From the NCBI GenBank assembly GCA_044352985.1, contig JBILCU010000002.1:214954-278953 (forward strand): a DNA stretch of 64,000 bases. The letters run 5' to 3'. Positions 18,071 through 26,594 of this stretch are shown here, in pieces. A program made the position numbers and the translations under genes. This DNA is from JADJDM01 sp044352985. GTDB taxonomy: Bacteria > Bacteroidota > Bacteroidia > B-17B0 > Aurantibacillaceae. Every line of letters begins with the position of its first letter. Within the stretch, counting starts at the first letter, position 1. The notes beneath the pieces are model-generated. The model saw only the letters and a program-made list of their open reading frames with translations. It ran no database searches and was not told where the DNA came from.

Positions 18071-18093
18071 CAATTTTGAAACATAAGTTTCAA

Positions 18094-18111
18094 GTCGGGG
18101 CGGCAAGATGT
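18094..18111. other. Possible decayed copy of a tRNA 3' end
   Basis: GTCGGGGCGGCAAGATG resembles the tRNA-Pro 3' end region starting at 18289 (GTCGGGGTGGCCAGATT) at 14 of 17 positions. It could be the scar of an earlier integration at the same tRNA or a coincidental match. No complete tRNA can be folded here. Confidence 0.25.
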
Positions 18112-18233
18112 TTGCGCCCTTATAAAAGCCTTATCAATTAACGGTTACAAAACATTTACAGTTTAAAGTATCCTAATTGGACACCTGCATTTTTTTGCAA
18201 TTTGAAAGATTTTGAAGGCTTAGAAAATGAAAA

Positions 18234-18263
18234 AAGCCCACAAAACTTTCATCTTGTAGGCTT
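18234..18263 (-). terminator. Terminator of the tRNA-Ser/tRNA-Pro transcript
   Basis: AAGCC-C-ACAA and TTGT-A-GGCTT form a stem with one mismatch, downstream of tRNA-Pro on the minus strand and followed by TTTTT. It fits rho-independent termination of the two-tRNA transcript. Confidence 0.5.
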
Positions 18264-18289
18264 ACTTTTTAGAGGGTTTAACCTCTGTG

Positions 18290-18363
18290 TCGGGGTGGCC
18301 AGATTCGAACTGACGACCTCCACATCCCAAATGTGGCGCGATACCGGGCTACGCTACACCCCG
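18290..18363 (-). tRNA. tRNA-Pro (anticodon TGG)
   Basis: The minus strand folds into a 74-nt cloverleaf: acceptor CGGGGTG/CACCCCG, anticodon stem CCACA/TGTGG with loop TTTGGGA, T-arm with GTTCGAATC, and discriminator A. CCA is not encoded. Its 3' end faces the integrase, so it is the probable attB. It forms one transcript with tRNA-Ser, 48 bp upstream. Confidence 0.95.
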
Positions 18364-18411
18364 AACTTTTTGCCTTGCCTCTCTGCAGCGAGGCAACTCC
18401 AGTTTAATGTG

Positions 18412-18500
18412 CGGTGAGGGAGGGATTCGAACCCTCGGTACAGTTTAACCCGTACGACAGTTTAGCAAACTGTTCCTTTAGGCCTCTCAGGCACCTCACC
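18412..18500 (-). tRNA. tRNA-Ser (anticodon GCT)
   Basis: The minus strand folds into an 89-nt tRNA: acceptor GGTGAGG/CCTCACC, discriminator G, anticodon stem ACAGT/ACTGT with loop TTGCTAA, a long variable arm typical of serine tRNAs (with TACGGGTTAAACTGTA), and GGTTCGAATCC in the T-arm. Confidence 0.95.
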
Positions 18501-18713
18501 GTTTTCATTAAAACGGGCTGCAAATGTAATAAGTGTAAATTGAAAATACAAATTTTTAAAAAATTAAGTTGAAAATAAATTCCATTTTATATTTCGTCAA
18601 CTTTTTAAAATTACGCGTGTAATTTTCTTTTTATTACAAAACATGCTTAAAATCAACAGATAAAATAAGCATTACTACTGAATTTAATTAACTCAACAAG
18701 TAATTATGTAGTC

Positions 18714-19481
18714 ATGTTTCTCAAATTATTGTTTGATTTTTTTGAACGTATTGGCATAGGTTCTGAGTTCGCTTTTCGTTTTTTTAAAGAAGCAATTTTC
18801 CCTCGTTATGAATTTAAAGAAACAATAAGACAAGCCTATTTTGTTGGTTATAAATCATTTCCTCTTGTTGGTTTAACTGCATTTATAATGGGGCTTGTAA
18901 TTACTATTCAATCTCGGCCCACTTTAGTAGAATTTGGCGCTGAAGACTGGTTACCTAAAATGGTATCTATTTCATTAATAAGAGAAATTTCTCCGGTAAT
19001 AACAGCATTAATTTGTGCCGGCAAAATAGGTTCGGGAATGGGTGCTGAAATTGGCTCTATGAAAGTAACAGAGCAAATTGATGCAATGGATGTTTCTGGC
19101 ACTAATCCATATAAATACCTTGTTGTAACTAGAGTTACGGCAACCACATTAATGATTCCATTACTGGCTATACTTGGCGATGCTGTTTCACTTTACGGTG
19201 CTTATTTAGGCTGTAATCTTCGTGGCCAAATCAGTTGGCAATTGTATTGGAATCAGGTTTTTGAAACCCTTACGTTTGGCGATGTTTTACCCTCAGTAAT
19301 TAAAACTTTTTTCTTTGGTTATGCTATTGGCATAATCGGTTGTTTTAAAGGTTATACTACCACTCATGGCACCGAAGGTGTTGGTCGTTCTGCAAATTCT
19401 GCCGTAGTTGTTGCCTCACTAATGATTTTCATCATCGACCTTCTTGCAGTTCAAATAATAGATATGCTCAACCTTACTTAA
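18714..19481 (+). CDS. mlaE: MlaE-type ABC lipid transporter permease
   Basis: The 255-residue protein has about five membrane helices and the MlaE permease signature: GLVITIQSRPTLVEFGAEDW, the conserved REISPVITALICAGKIGSGMGAEIGSM loop region (about 103-129) and EQIDAMDVSGTNP. It is the inner-membrane permease of an MCE-type phospholipid transporter. The ATPase follows after 11 bp and the MCE protein after that, forming the usual E-F-D operon, which maintains outer-membrane lipid asymmetry in known systems. No MlaB or MlaC gene is next to it, as is usual in Bacteroidota. Confidence 0.93.
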   Translation: MFLKLLFDFFERIGIGSEFAFRFFKEAIFPRYEFKETIRQAYFVGYKSFPLVGLTAFIMGLVITIQSRPTLVEFGAEDWLPKMVSISLIREISPVITALICAGKIGSGMGAEIGSMKVTEQIDAMDVSGTNPYKYLVVTRVTATTLMIPLLAILGDAVSLYGAYLGCNLRGQISWQLYWNQVFETLTFGDVLPSVIKTFFFGYAIGIIGCFKGYTTTHGTEGVGRSANSAVVVASLMIFIIDLLAVQIIDMLNLT

Positions 19482-19492
19482 TTACATTTTAT

Positions 19493-20230
19493 ATGAATAA
19501 CCCAGAAACCGTAATTAAAATTGAGCATCTATTTAAATCTTTTGGATCCAATCATGTATTAAATGATTTTAATATGGAATTAAATAAAGGAGAGAATCTT
19601 GCTGTAATTGGAAAATCAGGCTCGGGGAAATCAGTACTTATTAAATGTATAATTGGTTTATTAAAAGTTGATTCGGGTTACATTAATGTACTTGGAAAAG
19701 ATATAAGTAAGTTGAGCAATAAAGAACTAGATCTACTACGCATTAAAGTAGCTTTTCTGTTTCAAAGTAATGCATTGTACGATTCCATGTCGGTTCGCGA
19801 AAATTTAGAGTTTCCTTTAAGAAGACATAATGGTTCTGTGAAATACGATAATATGAATTCATTGGTAGAGCAAGTACTAGATGATGTAGGATTAAGACAT
19901 ACTATAAACATGATGCCATCGGAATTATCCGGAGGAATGAAAAAACGAATCGCTTTAGCTAGAACCCTAATAATGAAACCTGAAATTATTTTATACGACG
20001 AACCAACAACCGGTCTCGACCCAATAACAGCAAGGGAAATAAGTCAATTAATACTCAATGTACAAAGGCATTATAAAACTTCTTCAATAATTATTTCTCA
20101 TGATTTAAGCTGTGTAAAATTAACTTCTAACAAGATCATACTTCTCATAAATGGTAAAAACTATACGGAAGGTACATTTGATGATTTCACAAAAAGTAAA
20201 GACAAGGAAATTTCTAATTTTTTCGGTTAA
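19493..20230 (+). CDS. mlaF: MlaF-type ABC transporter ATP-binding protein
   Basis: The 245-residue protein has Walker A GKSGSGKSVL, Q-loop FLFQSNALYDSM, signature ELSGGMKKRIALAR, Walker B IILYDEPTTGLDPITA and H-loop ISHDL. The FQSNALYDSMSV region and GLDPITA are typical of MlaF/MCE-linked ATPases. It drives lipid movement through the MlaE permease and MCE complex. Confidence 0.93.
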   Translation: MNNPETVIKIEHLFKSFGSNHVLNDFNMELNKGENLAVIGKSGSGKSVLIKCIIGLLKVDSGYINVLGKDISKLSNKELDLLRIKVAFLFQSNALYDSMSVRENLEFPLRRHNGSVKYDNMNSLVEQVLDDVGLRHTINMMPSELSGGMKKRIALARTLIMKPEIILYDEPTTGLDPITAREISQLILNVQRHYKTSSIIISHDLSCVKLTSNKIILLINGKNYTEGTFDDFTKSKDKEISNFFG

Positions 20231-20233
20231 GAA

Positions 20234-21187
20234 ATGAATAGCGTAATTACACGAAATATAAAACTTGGTATTTTTATACTGTCTGGCACTTTATTTTTTT
20301 TAGTGTTGCTTTATTTTATTGGAAGCAAACGAAGTATTTTTTACTCAACCATTAAAATCAAAGCGCAATTTTTTAACGCTGAAGGTTTAATGCGCGGCAA
20401 TAGTGTTAGGCTTTCAGGAATAAACATTGGAACTGTTGAAAGTGTTTCTATCATTAATGATTCAACCGTTTTGGTGGAAATGATTGTTCAAAAATCGGTT
20501 AAGGAACACATTAAAAAAAATTCGGTTGCAAGTATTGGCACTGATGGATTAATGGGAAACAAACTTGTCAATATAGCTTCAGTTAATGAATATGCAAAAA
20601 CAATAAGTGAGGGCGATGAATTAATAACATACAAAGGAATTAATTCGAATGATATGGTGAAAACACTTTCAGTTACCAATGAAAATATTAAAAACATTAC
20701 AACCGATTTAAAAGAAATTGTTTCAAAAATGAATCAGGAATCTTCTATTTTAAATTTAATGTCGGATAAAAACACAAAAAACAACATTCAATCAATCATA
20801 TTAAATTTAAATGAAAGTAGTAAACATGCTAAAGAGTTCACATTTCAATTAAATGTATTAAGTGAAAATATAAATCAAGGAAAAGGCACATTGGGATTAT
20901 TGGCCAAGAACAATCAAGTAGAAAAAAACGTTTTTGAAACAATTGCAGCTTTGCAACAGGCAACAAAAAATATCAATACCAGTGTTGAAGAAATTAATCA
21001 AGTAACTACTCAAGTAAAATCAGGTAATGGAACAATTGGATCTTTGGTTTATGATACGTTGATGGTTAAAAAACTAAACAATATCATCATTAATACAGAA
21101 AACGCCTCAAAATACCTGGCTGAAAACATGGAAGCGCTCCAACACACATTTTTATTGAGAAAACAGTTCAAAAAGAAATCAAAATAA
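20234..21187 (+). CDS. mlaD: MCE/MlaD-family substrate-binding protein
   Basis: One N-terminal membrane helix (about 11-32) anchors this 317-residue protein in the inner membrane. The MCE domain follows (about 39-115; FFNAEGLMRGNSVRLSGINIGTV). The rest is helical with repeated Asn/Gln-rich stretches and a conserved GTLGLLAKNNQVEKNV and GTIGSLVYD pair. It would form the periplasmic ring or tube that carries lipid. It begins 4 bp after the ATPase stop. Confidence 0.9.
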   Translation: MNSVITRNIKLGIFILSGTLFFLVLLYFIGSKRSIFYSTIKIKAQFFNAEGLMRGNSVRLSGINIGTVESVSIINDSTVLVEMIVQKSVKEHIKKNSVASIGTDGLMGNKLVNIASVNEYAKTISEGDELITYKGINSNDMVKTLSVTNENIKNITTDLKEIVSKMNQESSILNLMSDKNTKNNIQSIILNLNESSKHAKEFTFQLNVLSENINQGKGTLGLLAKNNQVEKNVFETIAALQQATKNINTSVEEINQVTTQVKSGNGTIGSLVYDTLMVKKLNNIIINTENASKYLAENMEALQHTFLLRKQFKKKSK

Positions 21188-21294
21188 CTGTTTTGAAATA
21201 GCTACTCTTTAGCGCTAGTTTGAACTAAAATTTGGTAAATAGCGACAGAACTTAGAAAATATCTAAGTATATTTGTTTTCCAATTTTTTACTTC

Positions 21295-22632
21295 ATGTTT
21301 AATAACTTATCCGATAAGATAGAAAGAGCCTTTAAAGTTTTAAAAGGTCAAGGAAAAATCACTGAAATTAACGTTGCAGAAACCATGAAAGAAGTTCGTA
21401 AAGCATTATTGGATGCTGACGTTAACTTCAAAGTGGCAAAACAATTCACTGATACCATTAAGGAAAAAGCTCTTGGGCAAAATGTTTTAACATCCATTTC
21501 TCCTGGGCAATTATTAATCAAGATTACACGTGATGAGTTAGCTCAGTTGATGGGTGGCGAAAAATCCGACATAAAACTCAACAACAATCCAACTATTATT
21601 TTAATGTCGGGATTACAGGGTTCTGGTAAAACAACTTTCTCTGGAAAACTTGCTAATCACTTAAAAACAAAAAGAGGCAAAAAACCTTTGTTAGTTGCTT
21701 GTGATATCTATCGTCCGGCTGCTATTGATCAATTACATGTGTTAGGTGAACAAATTGGTGTAGAAGTATTTTCCGATAGAGAAAGCAAAGATCCGGTAAG
21801 TATTTCAAAACGAGCGATTAAACAAGCTAAGGAAAACGGAAACTCCGTTGTGATTATAGATACTGCTGGTCGTTTGGCGATTGACGAACAAATGATGAAC
21901 GAAATTGCATTGGTGAAAAAAGAAGTTCAGCCCGATGAAATTTTGTTTGTAGTTGATTCCATGACCGGACAAGATGCTGTAAATACAGCTAAAGCATTTA
22001 ACGACAGACTGGATTTTGATGGTGTTGTATTAACTAAGTTAGATGGTGATACACGAGGTGGTGCTGCATTATCCATTAAATCGGTAGTTAACAAGCCCAT
22101 TAAATTTATTGGTACTGGCGAAAAAATGGAAGCTATCGATGTGTTCCATCCTGATCGTATGGCTGACCGTATTTTGGGAATGGGTGATGTTGTAACTTTA
22201 GTAGAACGAGCTCAGGAACAATTTGACGAAGAAGAGGCTAGAAAACTCTCTAAAAAAATTGCAAAAAACCAATTTGGCTTTAACGATTTCTTATCTCAAA
22301 TGCAGCAGATTAAAAAGATGGGAAATATCAAAGATTTAATTGGTATGATTCCCGGAGTTGGTAAAGCGGTGAAAGATATGGATATTAACGAAGATGCCTT
22401 TAAATCGATTGAAGCAATTATCCATTCGATGACTCCACTTGAACGTGAAAAACCTGAATTATTGAATGGCAGCAGAAGAGCTCGAATTGCAAAAGGAAGC
22501 GGAACAAGTATTCAAGAAGTAAACAAATTGATTAAACAATTTGATGATACGCGTAAAATGATGCGTATGATGCAAGATAAAGATGCCATGGCTAAAATGA
22601 TGCGTAATATGCCTAAAATGGGTAACCAATAA
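21295..22632 (+). CDS. ffh: Signal recognition particle protein Ffh
   Basis: The 445-residue protein has the N domain (about 1-95), the GTPase G domain with GLQGSGKTT (P-loop), DTAGR, and TKLDGDTRGGAALS, and a Met-rich M domain at the C-terminus (MRMMQDKDAMAKMMRNMPKMG) that binds SRP RNA and signal peptides. Length and order match Ffh. It targets membrane proteins to the translocon. The 6S-like 4.5S RNA gene is not seen here. Confidence 0.98.
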   Translation: MFNNLSDKIERAFKVLKGQGKITEINVAETMKEVRKALLDADVNFKVAKQFTDTIKEKALGQNVLTSISPGQLLIKITRDELAQLMGGEKSDIKLNNNPTIILMSGLQGSGKTTFSGKLANHLKTKRGKKPLLVACDIYRPAAIDQLHVLGEQIGVEVFSDRESKDPVSISKRAIKQAKENGNSVVIIDTAGRLAIDEQMMNEIALVKKEVQPDEILFVVDSMTGQDAVNTAKAFNDRLDFDGVVLTKLDGDTRGGAALSIKSVVNKPIKFIGTGEKMEAIDVFHPDRMADRILGMGDVVTLVERAQEQFDEEEARKLSKKIAKNQFGFNDFLSQMQQIKKMGNIKDLIGMIPGVGKAVKDMDINEDAFKSIEAIIHSMTPLEREKPELLNGSRRARIAKGSGTSIQEVNKLIKQFDDTRKMMRMMQDKDAMAKMMRNMPKMGNQ

Positions 22633-22658
22633 AATTGATGGTATCAAAAATAGAACAA

Positions 22659-23537
22659 ATGAATATCATCGACGGCAAAAAAATATCTCTCGAATTACAA
22701 GATGAAATTGCTAACGAAGTAATTTTATTAAAACAACAAGGTAAAAAAACACCTCATTTAGCGGCAATTTTAGTTGGCAATGACGGTGGTAGTGAAACCT
22801 ATGTTGCGAGTAAAATAAAATCGTGTGAACGTGTTGGATTTAACTCTACACTCATTCGCCATCCGGAATATGTAACCGAAGACAGATTGTTACAGTCAGT
22901 TAAGGAACTCAACGAAAACCCTGACATTGATGGCTTTATTGTTCAGTTGCCGTTGCCTCGTCACATTAACGAGCATAAAGTAATTGAATCTATTTTGCCT
23001 TCAAAAGATGTGGATGGTTTTCATCCCATTAACATTGGCAGAATGGTTTTAAATCTTCCTTGTTATGTGAGCGCTACGCCATACGGAATAGTTCATCTTC
23101 TTGAAAAATACAATGTAGAAACTTCCGGTAAGCATTGTGTTGTAATTGGCAGAAGCCATATTGTAGGCTCTCCGTTAAGTATTTTAATGGCCAAAAACAC
23201 CCATTTAGGCAATTGTACGGTTACACTGTGTCACAGTAAAACGGTTGATTTAAAATCACATACATTAAAAGCAGATATTTTAATTTGCGCATTAGGTAGC
23301 CCTGAATTTGTTACAGCAGATATGGTTAAAGAAGGGGCTGTAATTATTGATGTAGGTACAACTAGGGTTGCCAGCACAGAAACCAAATCAGGATTTAAAT
23401 TAAAAGGAGATGTAAAATTTGATGAAGTAGCTCTTAAGTGTTCTATGATTACTCCTGTGCCAGGTGGAGTTGGCCCAATGACAATTGCTTCTTTGCTTAG
23501 AAACACATTACTTGCTGCAAAAAAAGTAATTTACTGA
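22659..23537 (+). CDS. folD: Bifunctional methylenetetrahydrofolate dehydrogenase/cyclohydrolase
   Basis: FolD interconverts 5,10-methylene- and 10-formyl-THF in one-carbon metabolism. Seen motifs are ETYVASKIKSCERVGF with the catalytic Lys, GFIVQLPLPRHI, DVDGFHPINIG, and the NADP-binding VIGRSHIVGSPLS, then TPVPGGVGPMT near the end. I prefer ATG 22659 because NIIDGKKIS is the family start; ATG 22638 adds seven residues. It follows ffh by 26 bp and may be co-transcribed. Confidence 0.96.
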   Translation: MNIIDGKKISLELQDEIANEVILLKQQGKKTPHLAAILVGNDGGSETYVASKIKSCERVGFNSTLIRHPEYVTEDRLLQSVKELNENPDIDGFIVQLPLPRHINEHKVIESILPSKDVDGFHPINIGRMVLNLPCYVSATPYGIVHLLEKYNVETSGKHCVVIGRSHIVGSPLSILMAKNTHLGNCTVTLCHSKTVDLKSHTLKADILICALGSPEFVTADMVKEGAVIIDVGTTRVASTETKSGFKLKGDVKFDEVALKCSMITPVPGGVGPMTIASLLRNTLLAAKKVIY

Positions 23538-23567
23538 TCTTGGAATTCCGGGATTGATGAAATTAAC

Positions 23568-24773
23568 TTAGGCTAATTTGGATTTAACGTCTGAAGAATT
23601 CAGCAAGGAATAAAAAAATACAAAAAACAAAATTCCTGCCGATGTTTGAAGCATCGATTCAACTAAAAAGTTCATTGTAATTAGTAACCCAAAAAAAAGC
23701 TGAAGTTCGTTTTTAGATTTTATTCCAAACCAAACGGAATAAAAAATCATTCCTAGTAAAATCAAAAAACCAATACCACCTAAACCAATTGTTGTTTGCA
23801 AAAACTGATTGTGGGCATTTAATTTTTTTTCTAAAGCACCTGTTAATCCTTGTTTTTCGTATGCCTGATAAAGTGCGTCATTAGCATCACCTGGCGTGTA
23901 ACCTAAAATTGGTTTTTGTTTTATTAAATTTAAACTTTCTTTCCAAATTAATAAACGTACGGCATTGCTTTCACTGGTAGTTTTATCAATTTCATTTGTA
24001 GCTGTTAAAACACTCACTACATTTCTCATTCGAGCTGCAGGTATGCTATCTGAAAAGAGAAAAAACAAGGCACTTGCAATAAATGTAATTGCAACAAAAA
24101 GTATAGATTTAAATTGTTTTCTTTTAAAAAGTTGAATCAAAATAATTAATGGTATCAACATAAAAAATGTAAGAATGCCCATTTTAGATGCTGAAAAGTA
24201 AATTCCTGAAACCAAAAAAACAACAATTGAATAAATGAATGCTTTACTATTTATTAAAGAAGTAAGTTCCTTAAATTTTAGCATTAAAATAAAAACAGAA
24301 AAAGCCAAATACATCGAAAAATAACTCGGATGCATGAATAAACAAAACTCATTGTAGGTTAGAAAATTGGAGTGATTAAACCAATGTATGATTGAATTTA
24401 CCGTACAAATTACTAATGCTAAAACATTAGCACCAACAAATGTAAACAAGAGCTTGTTTTTTGTTTCAATATTAAAATTTGACTGGGCAAAAAGAAATGG
24501 TAAAAAGAGAAAACTTAATTTAATCTCAATGCTAAAAAGTGCTTCTTTAGCATTTGTAGAAAAAAAACCAGCGAATAGATGAGCGACAAAAAAAAGAATT
24601 GGCAAAAACAAACTTAAATTCTTTCTTTTTAATTTTAAATTAATCTGCTTAAAATTAAACAAGTGGAAAATCAGCCAACAGGCAATGATAGGAGAAAGTA
24701 AAAGTTTAAACGGCAATAAAAATGCAATAGCAATTGCAAAATAAAAATTAGCTGGTGGATAATTCAATTTCAT
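23568..24773 (-). CDS. O-antigen ligase-family membrane protein
   Basis: The 401-residue protein has ten or more membrane helices and one larger periplasmic loop with LGYTPGDANDAL and HNQFLQTTIGLGG, the HN motif typical of WaaL/RfaL O-antigen ligases and related Wzy polymerases. It could attach or polymerise surface polysaccharide. It lies 3 bp downstream of the CheB-REC-PP2C gene and in the same direction, which may be coincidental. Confidence 0.82.
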   Translation of the reverse strand: MKLNYPPANFYFAIAIAFLLPFKLLLSPIIACWLIFHLFNFKQINLKLKRKNLSLFLPILFFVAHLFAGFFSTNAKEALFSIEIKLSFLFLPFLFAQSNFNIETKNKLLFTFVGANVLALVICTVNSIIHWFNHSNFLTYNEFCLFMHPSYFSMYLAFSVFILMLKFKELTSLINSKAFIYSIVVFLVSGIYFSASKMGILTFFMLIPLIILIQLFKRKQFKSILFVAITFIASALFFLFSDSIPAARMRNVVSVLTATNEIDKTTSESNAVRLLIWKESLNLIKQKPILGYTPGDANDALYQAYEKQGLTGALEKKLNAHNQFLQTTIGLGGIGFLILLGMIFYSVWFGIKSKNELQLFFGLLITMNFLVESMLQTSAGILFFVFFYSLLNSSDVKSKLA

Positions 24774-24776
24774 TTA

Positions 24777-26594
24777 TCAAAATCCAATTGACATAATCAA
24801 AATGTCATCAATCTGTTCTTCATTGCCTTTCCAATCTTTTAAGGCTTTTTCAATATACACATGTTGATCGTTCAAATTCATTTCAGAGCATTCGGTTATA
24901 AGTTGCATAAATCGTTTCGACATGAATTTTTTTCCGTTTGGTCCGCCAAACTGGTCCACTACTCCATCGGTGTACATGTAAAATCTGTCGCCCGATTTTA
25001 TATTAAATTGATGTAAAGTGAAGTCTGTATCCTCATGCATATTTCCATTAATGCCAAAAGCATTCGGCTGAACACGTTCAATTGAATCAGCGGATGTTTT
25101 TATTAATGGTCTGCCCGCTCCTGCATATTGCAAAATATTTTCTCTTCTTTTAAAAGTACAAATCGCCAATTCTAAACCATCATTAATAGAAACATTTGTA
25201 AACTCGTTTCTAAAAGAAGAGCGAAATTCGTTCGACATTTCTTTTAAAATCATATCCGGGCTAGTTATTCCTTTATTTTCTACAATATTATGAATGATAT
25301 TTACGCTGATCATGGTCATCATGGCTCCAGGAACTCCATGTCCGGTACAATCTCCACAAACAAGCACCACCTCTTTATTCATTTCTTTCATGAAATAGAA
25401 ATCACCACCAATGGATTCCTTGGGCTGAAATAAAACAAAACTTTCATGAAATTGTGCAGCAATTGCTTCCGGTTTAGGAAGTATGGCTTGCTGTATGTTC
25501 TGGGCATATCTCAAGCTGGCAGTTACATCCGTGGTGTATTCCTTCATCACCTCGTGTTCGCGCTTCACTGTTTTTACTACTTTATTCGTCTCTTTTGTTT
25601 TAGCACTGATTTTTATACACAACCTCAGCTTTGCTTTTAATAGAGCTGGATCAGGTGGTTTGCCTAAAAAATCAATAGCTCCGGATTCAATGCCTTGTAT
25701 TACTTTTTCTTTATCAGAGCCTAAAGCAGATAAAAAGATGATGGGAATATTTTTGGTTTCTTCTTTTTGTGAAAGTTGCTTGGCAACTTCAAAGCCATCC
25801 ATTTCAGGCATTTGAACATCTAAAATGATGCAATCATAAGCTGTTTTAGAAGCCATTTCTATGGCTTGTTTGCCTGATGTTGTTTTATGAATGATGTAGG
25901 GTTCGGATTTGAGAATTGCATTTAAAGTAAATAAGTTATCATCTAAGTCATCTACTAAAAGTATTATCGGCAAATTCTCTTCAACTTCTTCACCTTTTTT
26001 AATTCCGTTTATTATTCGATCAATGGACTTGCCCGAAGCATCAGCTATGAAATTGCAAATCTTTAAAGTATCAGCAATTAAATCAGGGAAAAACAAATTA
26101 ATGGCCGACATCGGCATTGTAGCAACTGTAGCAGAATCTGGTGACTGAACTATTGTTAACCCACCAGCTTCTTTAATTTTTTTTAGCCCTTCTGCGCCAT
26201 CCGAATTTGCACCGGATAATAAAATTCCAACACATTTATCTCCAAAAGCTTTTGCAAAGCTTTCGAATGTAACATCAATACTTGGTCGGGAAAAATTTAC
26301 TTTCTCGGATACATCCAGGCACAATAAACCTGATTTATCAACCAGCAAATGATAATCTCCGGGAACCAAAAACATGTTGTTGGGTTCTAATTGCATCTTA
26401 TCCTGAATTTCAAAAACTTTAATTTTTGATTTTCTGTTTAATACATCTTCCAAATGATATTCAACCGTTGCTTTACGGTGAATAACTACCACAATAGCAT
26501 GCGGAAAATCAACAGGAATAAAAGGTATGAGTTTGATAATAACTTCTATACTTCCGGCAGATCCACCTATAACAATTACGCCATTTTTCTCCAT
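24777..26594 (-). CDS. CheB methylesterase - receiver - PP2C (SpoIIE) phosphatase fusion
   Basis: The 605-residue protein has three domains. A CheB methylesterase (1-195) has the triad Ser12 (GGSAGS), His39 and Asp132 (GANSDGAEGL). A receiver domain follows (about 208-330; phosphoacceptor Asp259 in ILDVQMPEMDG). A SpoIIE-type PP2C phosphatase (about 365-605) has GGDFYF, GDCTGHGVPGAMM and YTDGVVDQFG. The order is the reverse of ordinary CheB, in which the receiver is N-terminal. It suggests output by serine/threonine dephosphorylation after phosphorylation of the receiver by the hybrid kinase in the same operon. Unlike the phosphatases at 59219 and 61990, its PP2C domain has no repeat insertion. 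Confidence 0.92.
   Translation of the reverse strand: MEKNGVIVIGGSAGSIEVIIKLIPFIPVDFPHAIVVVIHRKATVEYHLEDVLNRKSKIKVFEIQDKMQLEPNNMFLVPGDYHLLVDKSGLLCLDVSEKVNFSRPSIDVTFESFAKAFGDKCVGILLSGANSDGAEGLKKIKEAGGLTIVQSPDSATVATMPMSAINLFFPDLIADTLKICNFIADASGKSIDRIINGIKKGEEVEENLPIILLVDDLDDNLFTLNAILKSEPYIIHKTTSGKQAIEMASKTAYDCIILDVQMPEMDGFEVAKQLSQKEETKNIPIIFLSALGSDKEKVIQGIESGAIDFLGKPPDPALLKAKLRLCIKISAKTKETNKVVKTVKREHEVMKEYTTDVTASLRYAQNIQQAILPKPEAIAAQFHESFVLFQPKESIGGDFYFMKEMNKEVVLVCGDCTGHGVPGAMMTMISVNIIHNIVENKGITSPDMILKEMSNEFRSSFRNEFTNVSINDGLELAICTFKRRENILQYAGAGRPLIKTSADSIERVQPNAFGINGNMHEDTDFTLHQFNIKSGDRFYMYTDGVVDQFGGPNGKKFMSKRFMQLITECSEMNLNDQHVYIEKALKDWKGNEEQIDDILIMSIGF

Larger units (their letters stand above)
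17873..18185. repeat. Iterated TGGACACC sites flanking the integrase start
   Basis: TGGACACC occurs at 17873, 17973, 17985 and 18178 on the plus strand and as its complement GGTGTCCA at 17948. Two copies are 12 bp apart. Five copies of an 8-mer in about 310 bp, between the integrase start and tRNA-Pro, suggest binding sites for the integrase arm domain or an accessory protein at the attachment site. Confidence 0.5.
1..18289. mobile_element. Probable integrated element (right part), bounded by tRNA-Pro
   Basis: Integrase, an RteC-type regulator, an excisionase-like HTH protein, a replication-like protein and a DnaC-like ATPase all lie to the left of tRNA-Pro(TGG), with no core housekeeping gene until MlaE at 18714. 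The tRNA reads on the minus strand, so its 3' end (18290) faces these genes, as expected when a tyrosine integrase uses a tRNA 3' end as attB. The left end is outside the window and no second att copy is visible, so the extent is inference. No relaxase or conjugation genes are seen here. The transporter and the conflict-type operon would be cargo. Confidence 0.42.

Noticed and set aside
18202..18417. Plus-strand 71-residue frame
   Set aside because: It runs across tRNA-Pro on the other strand, so it is not a gene.
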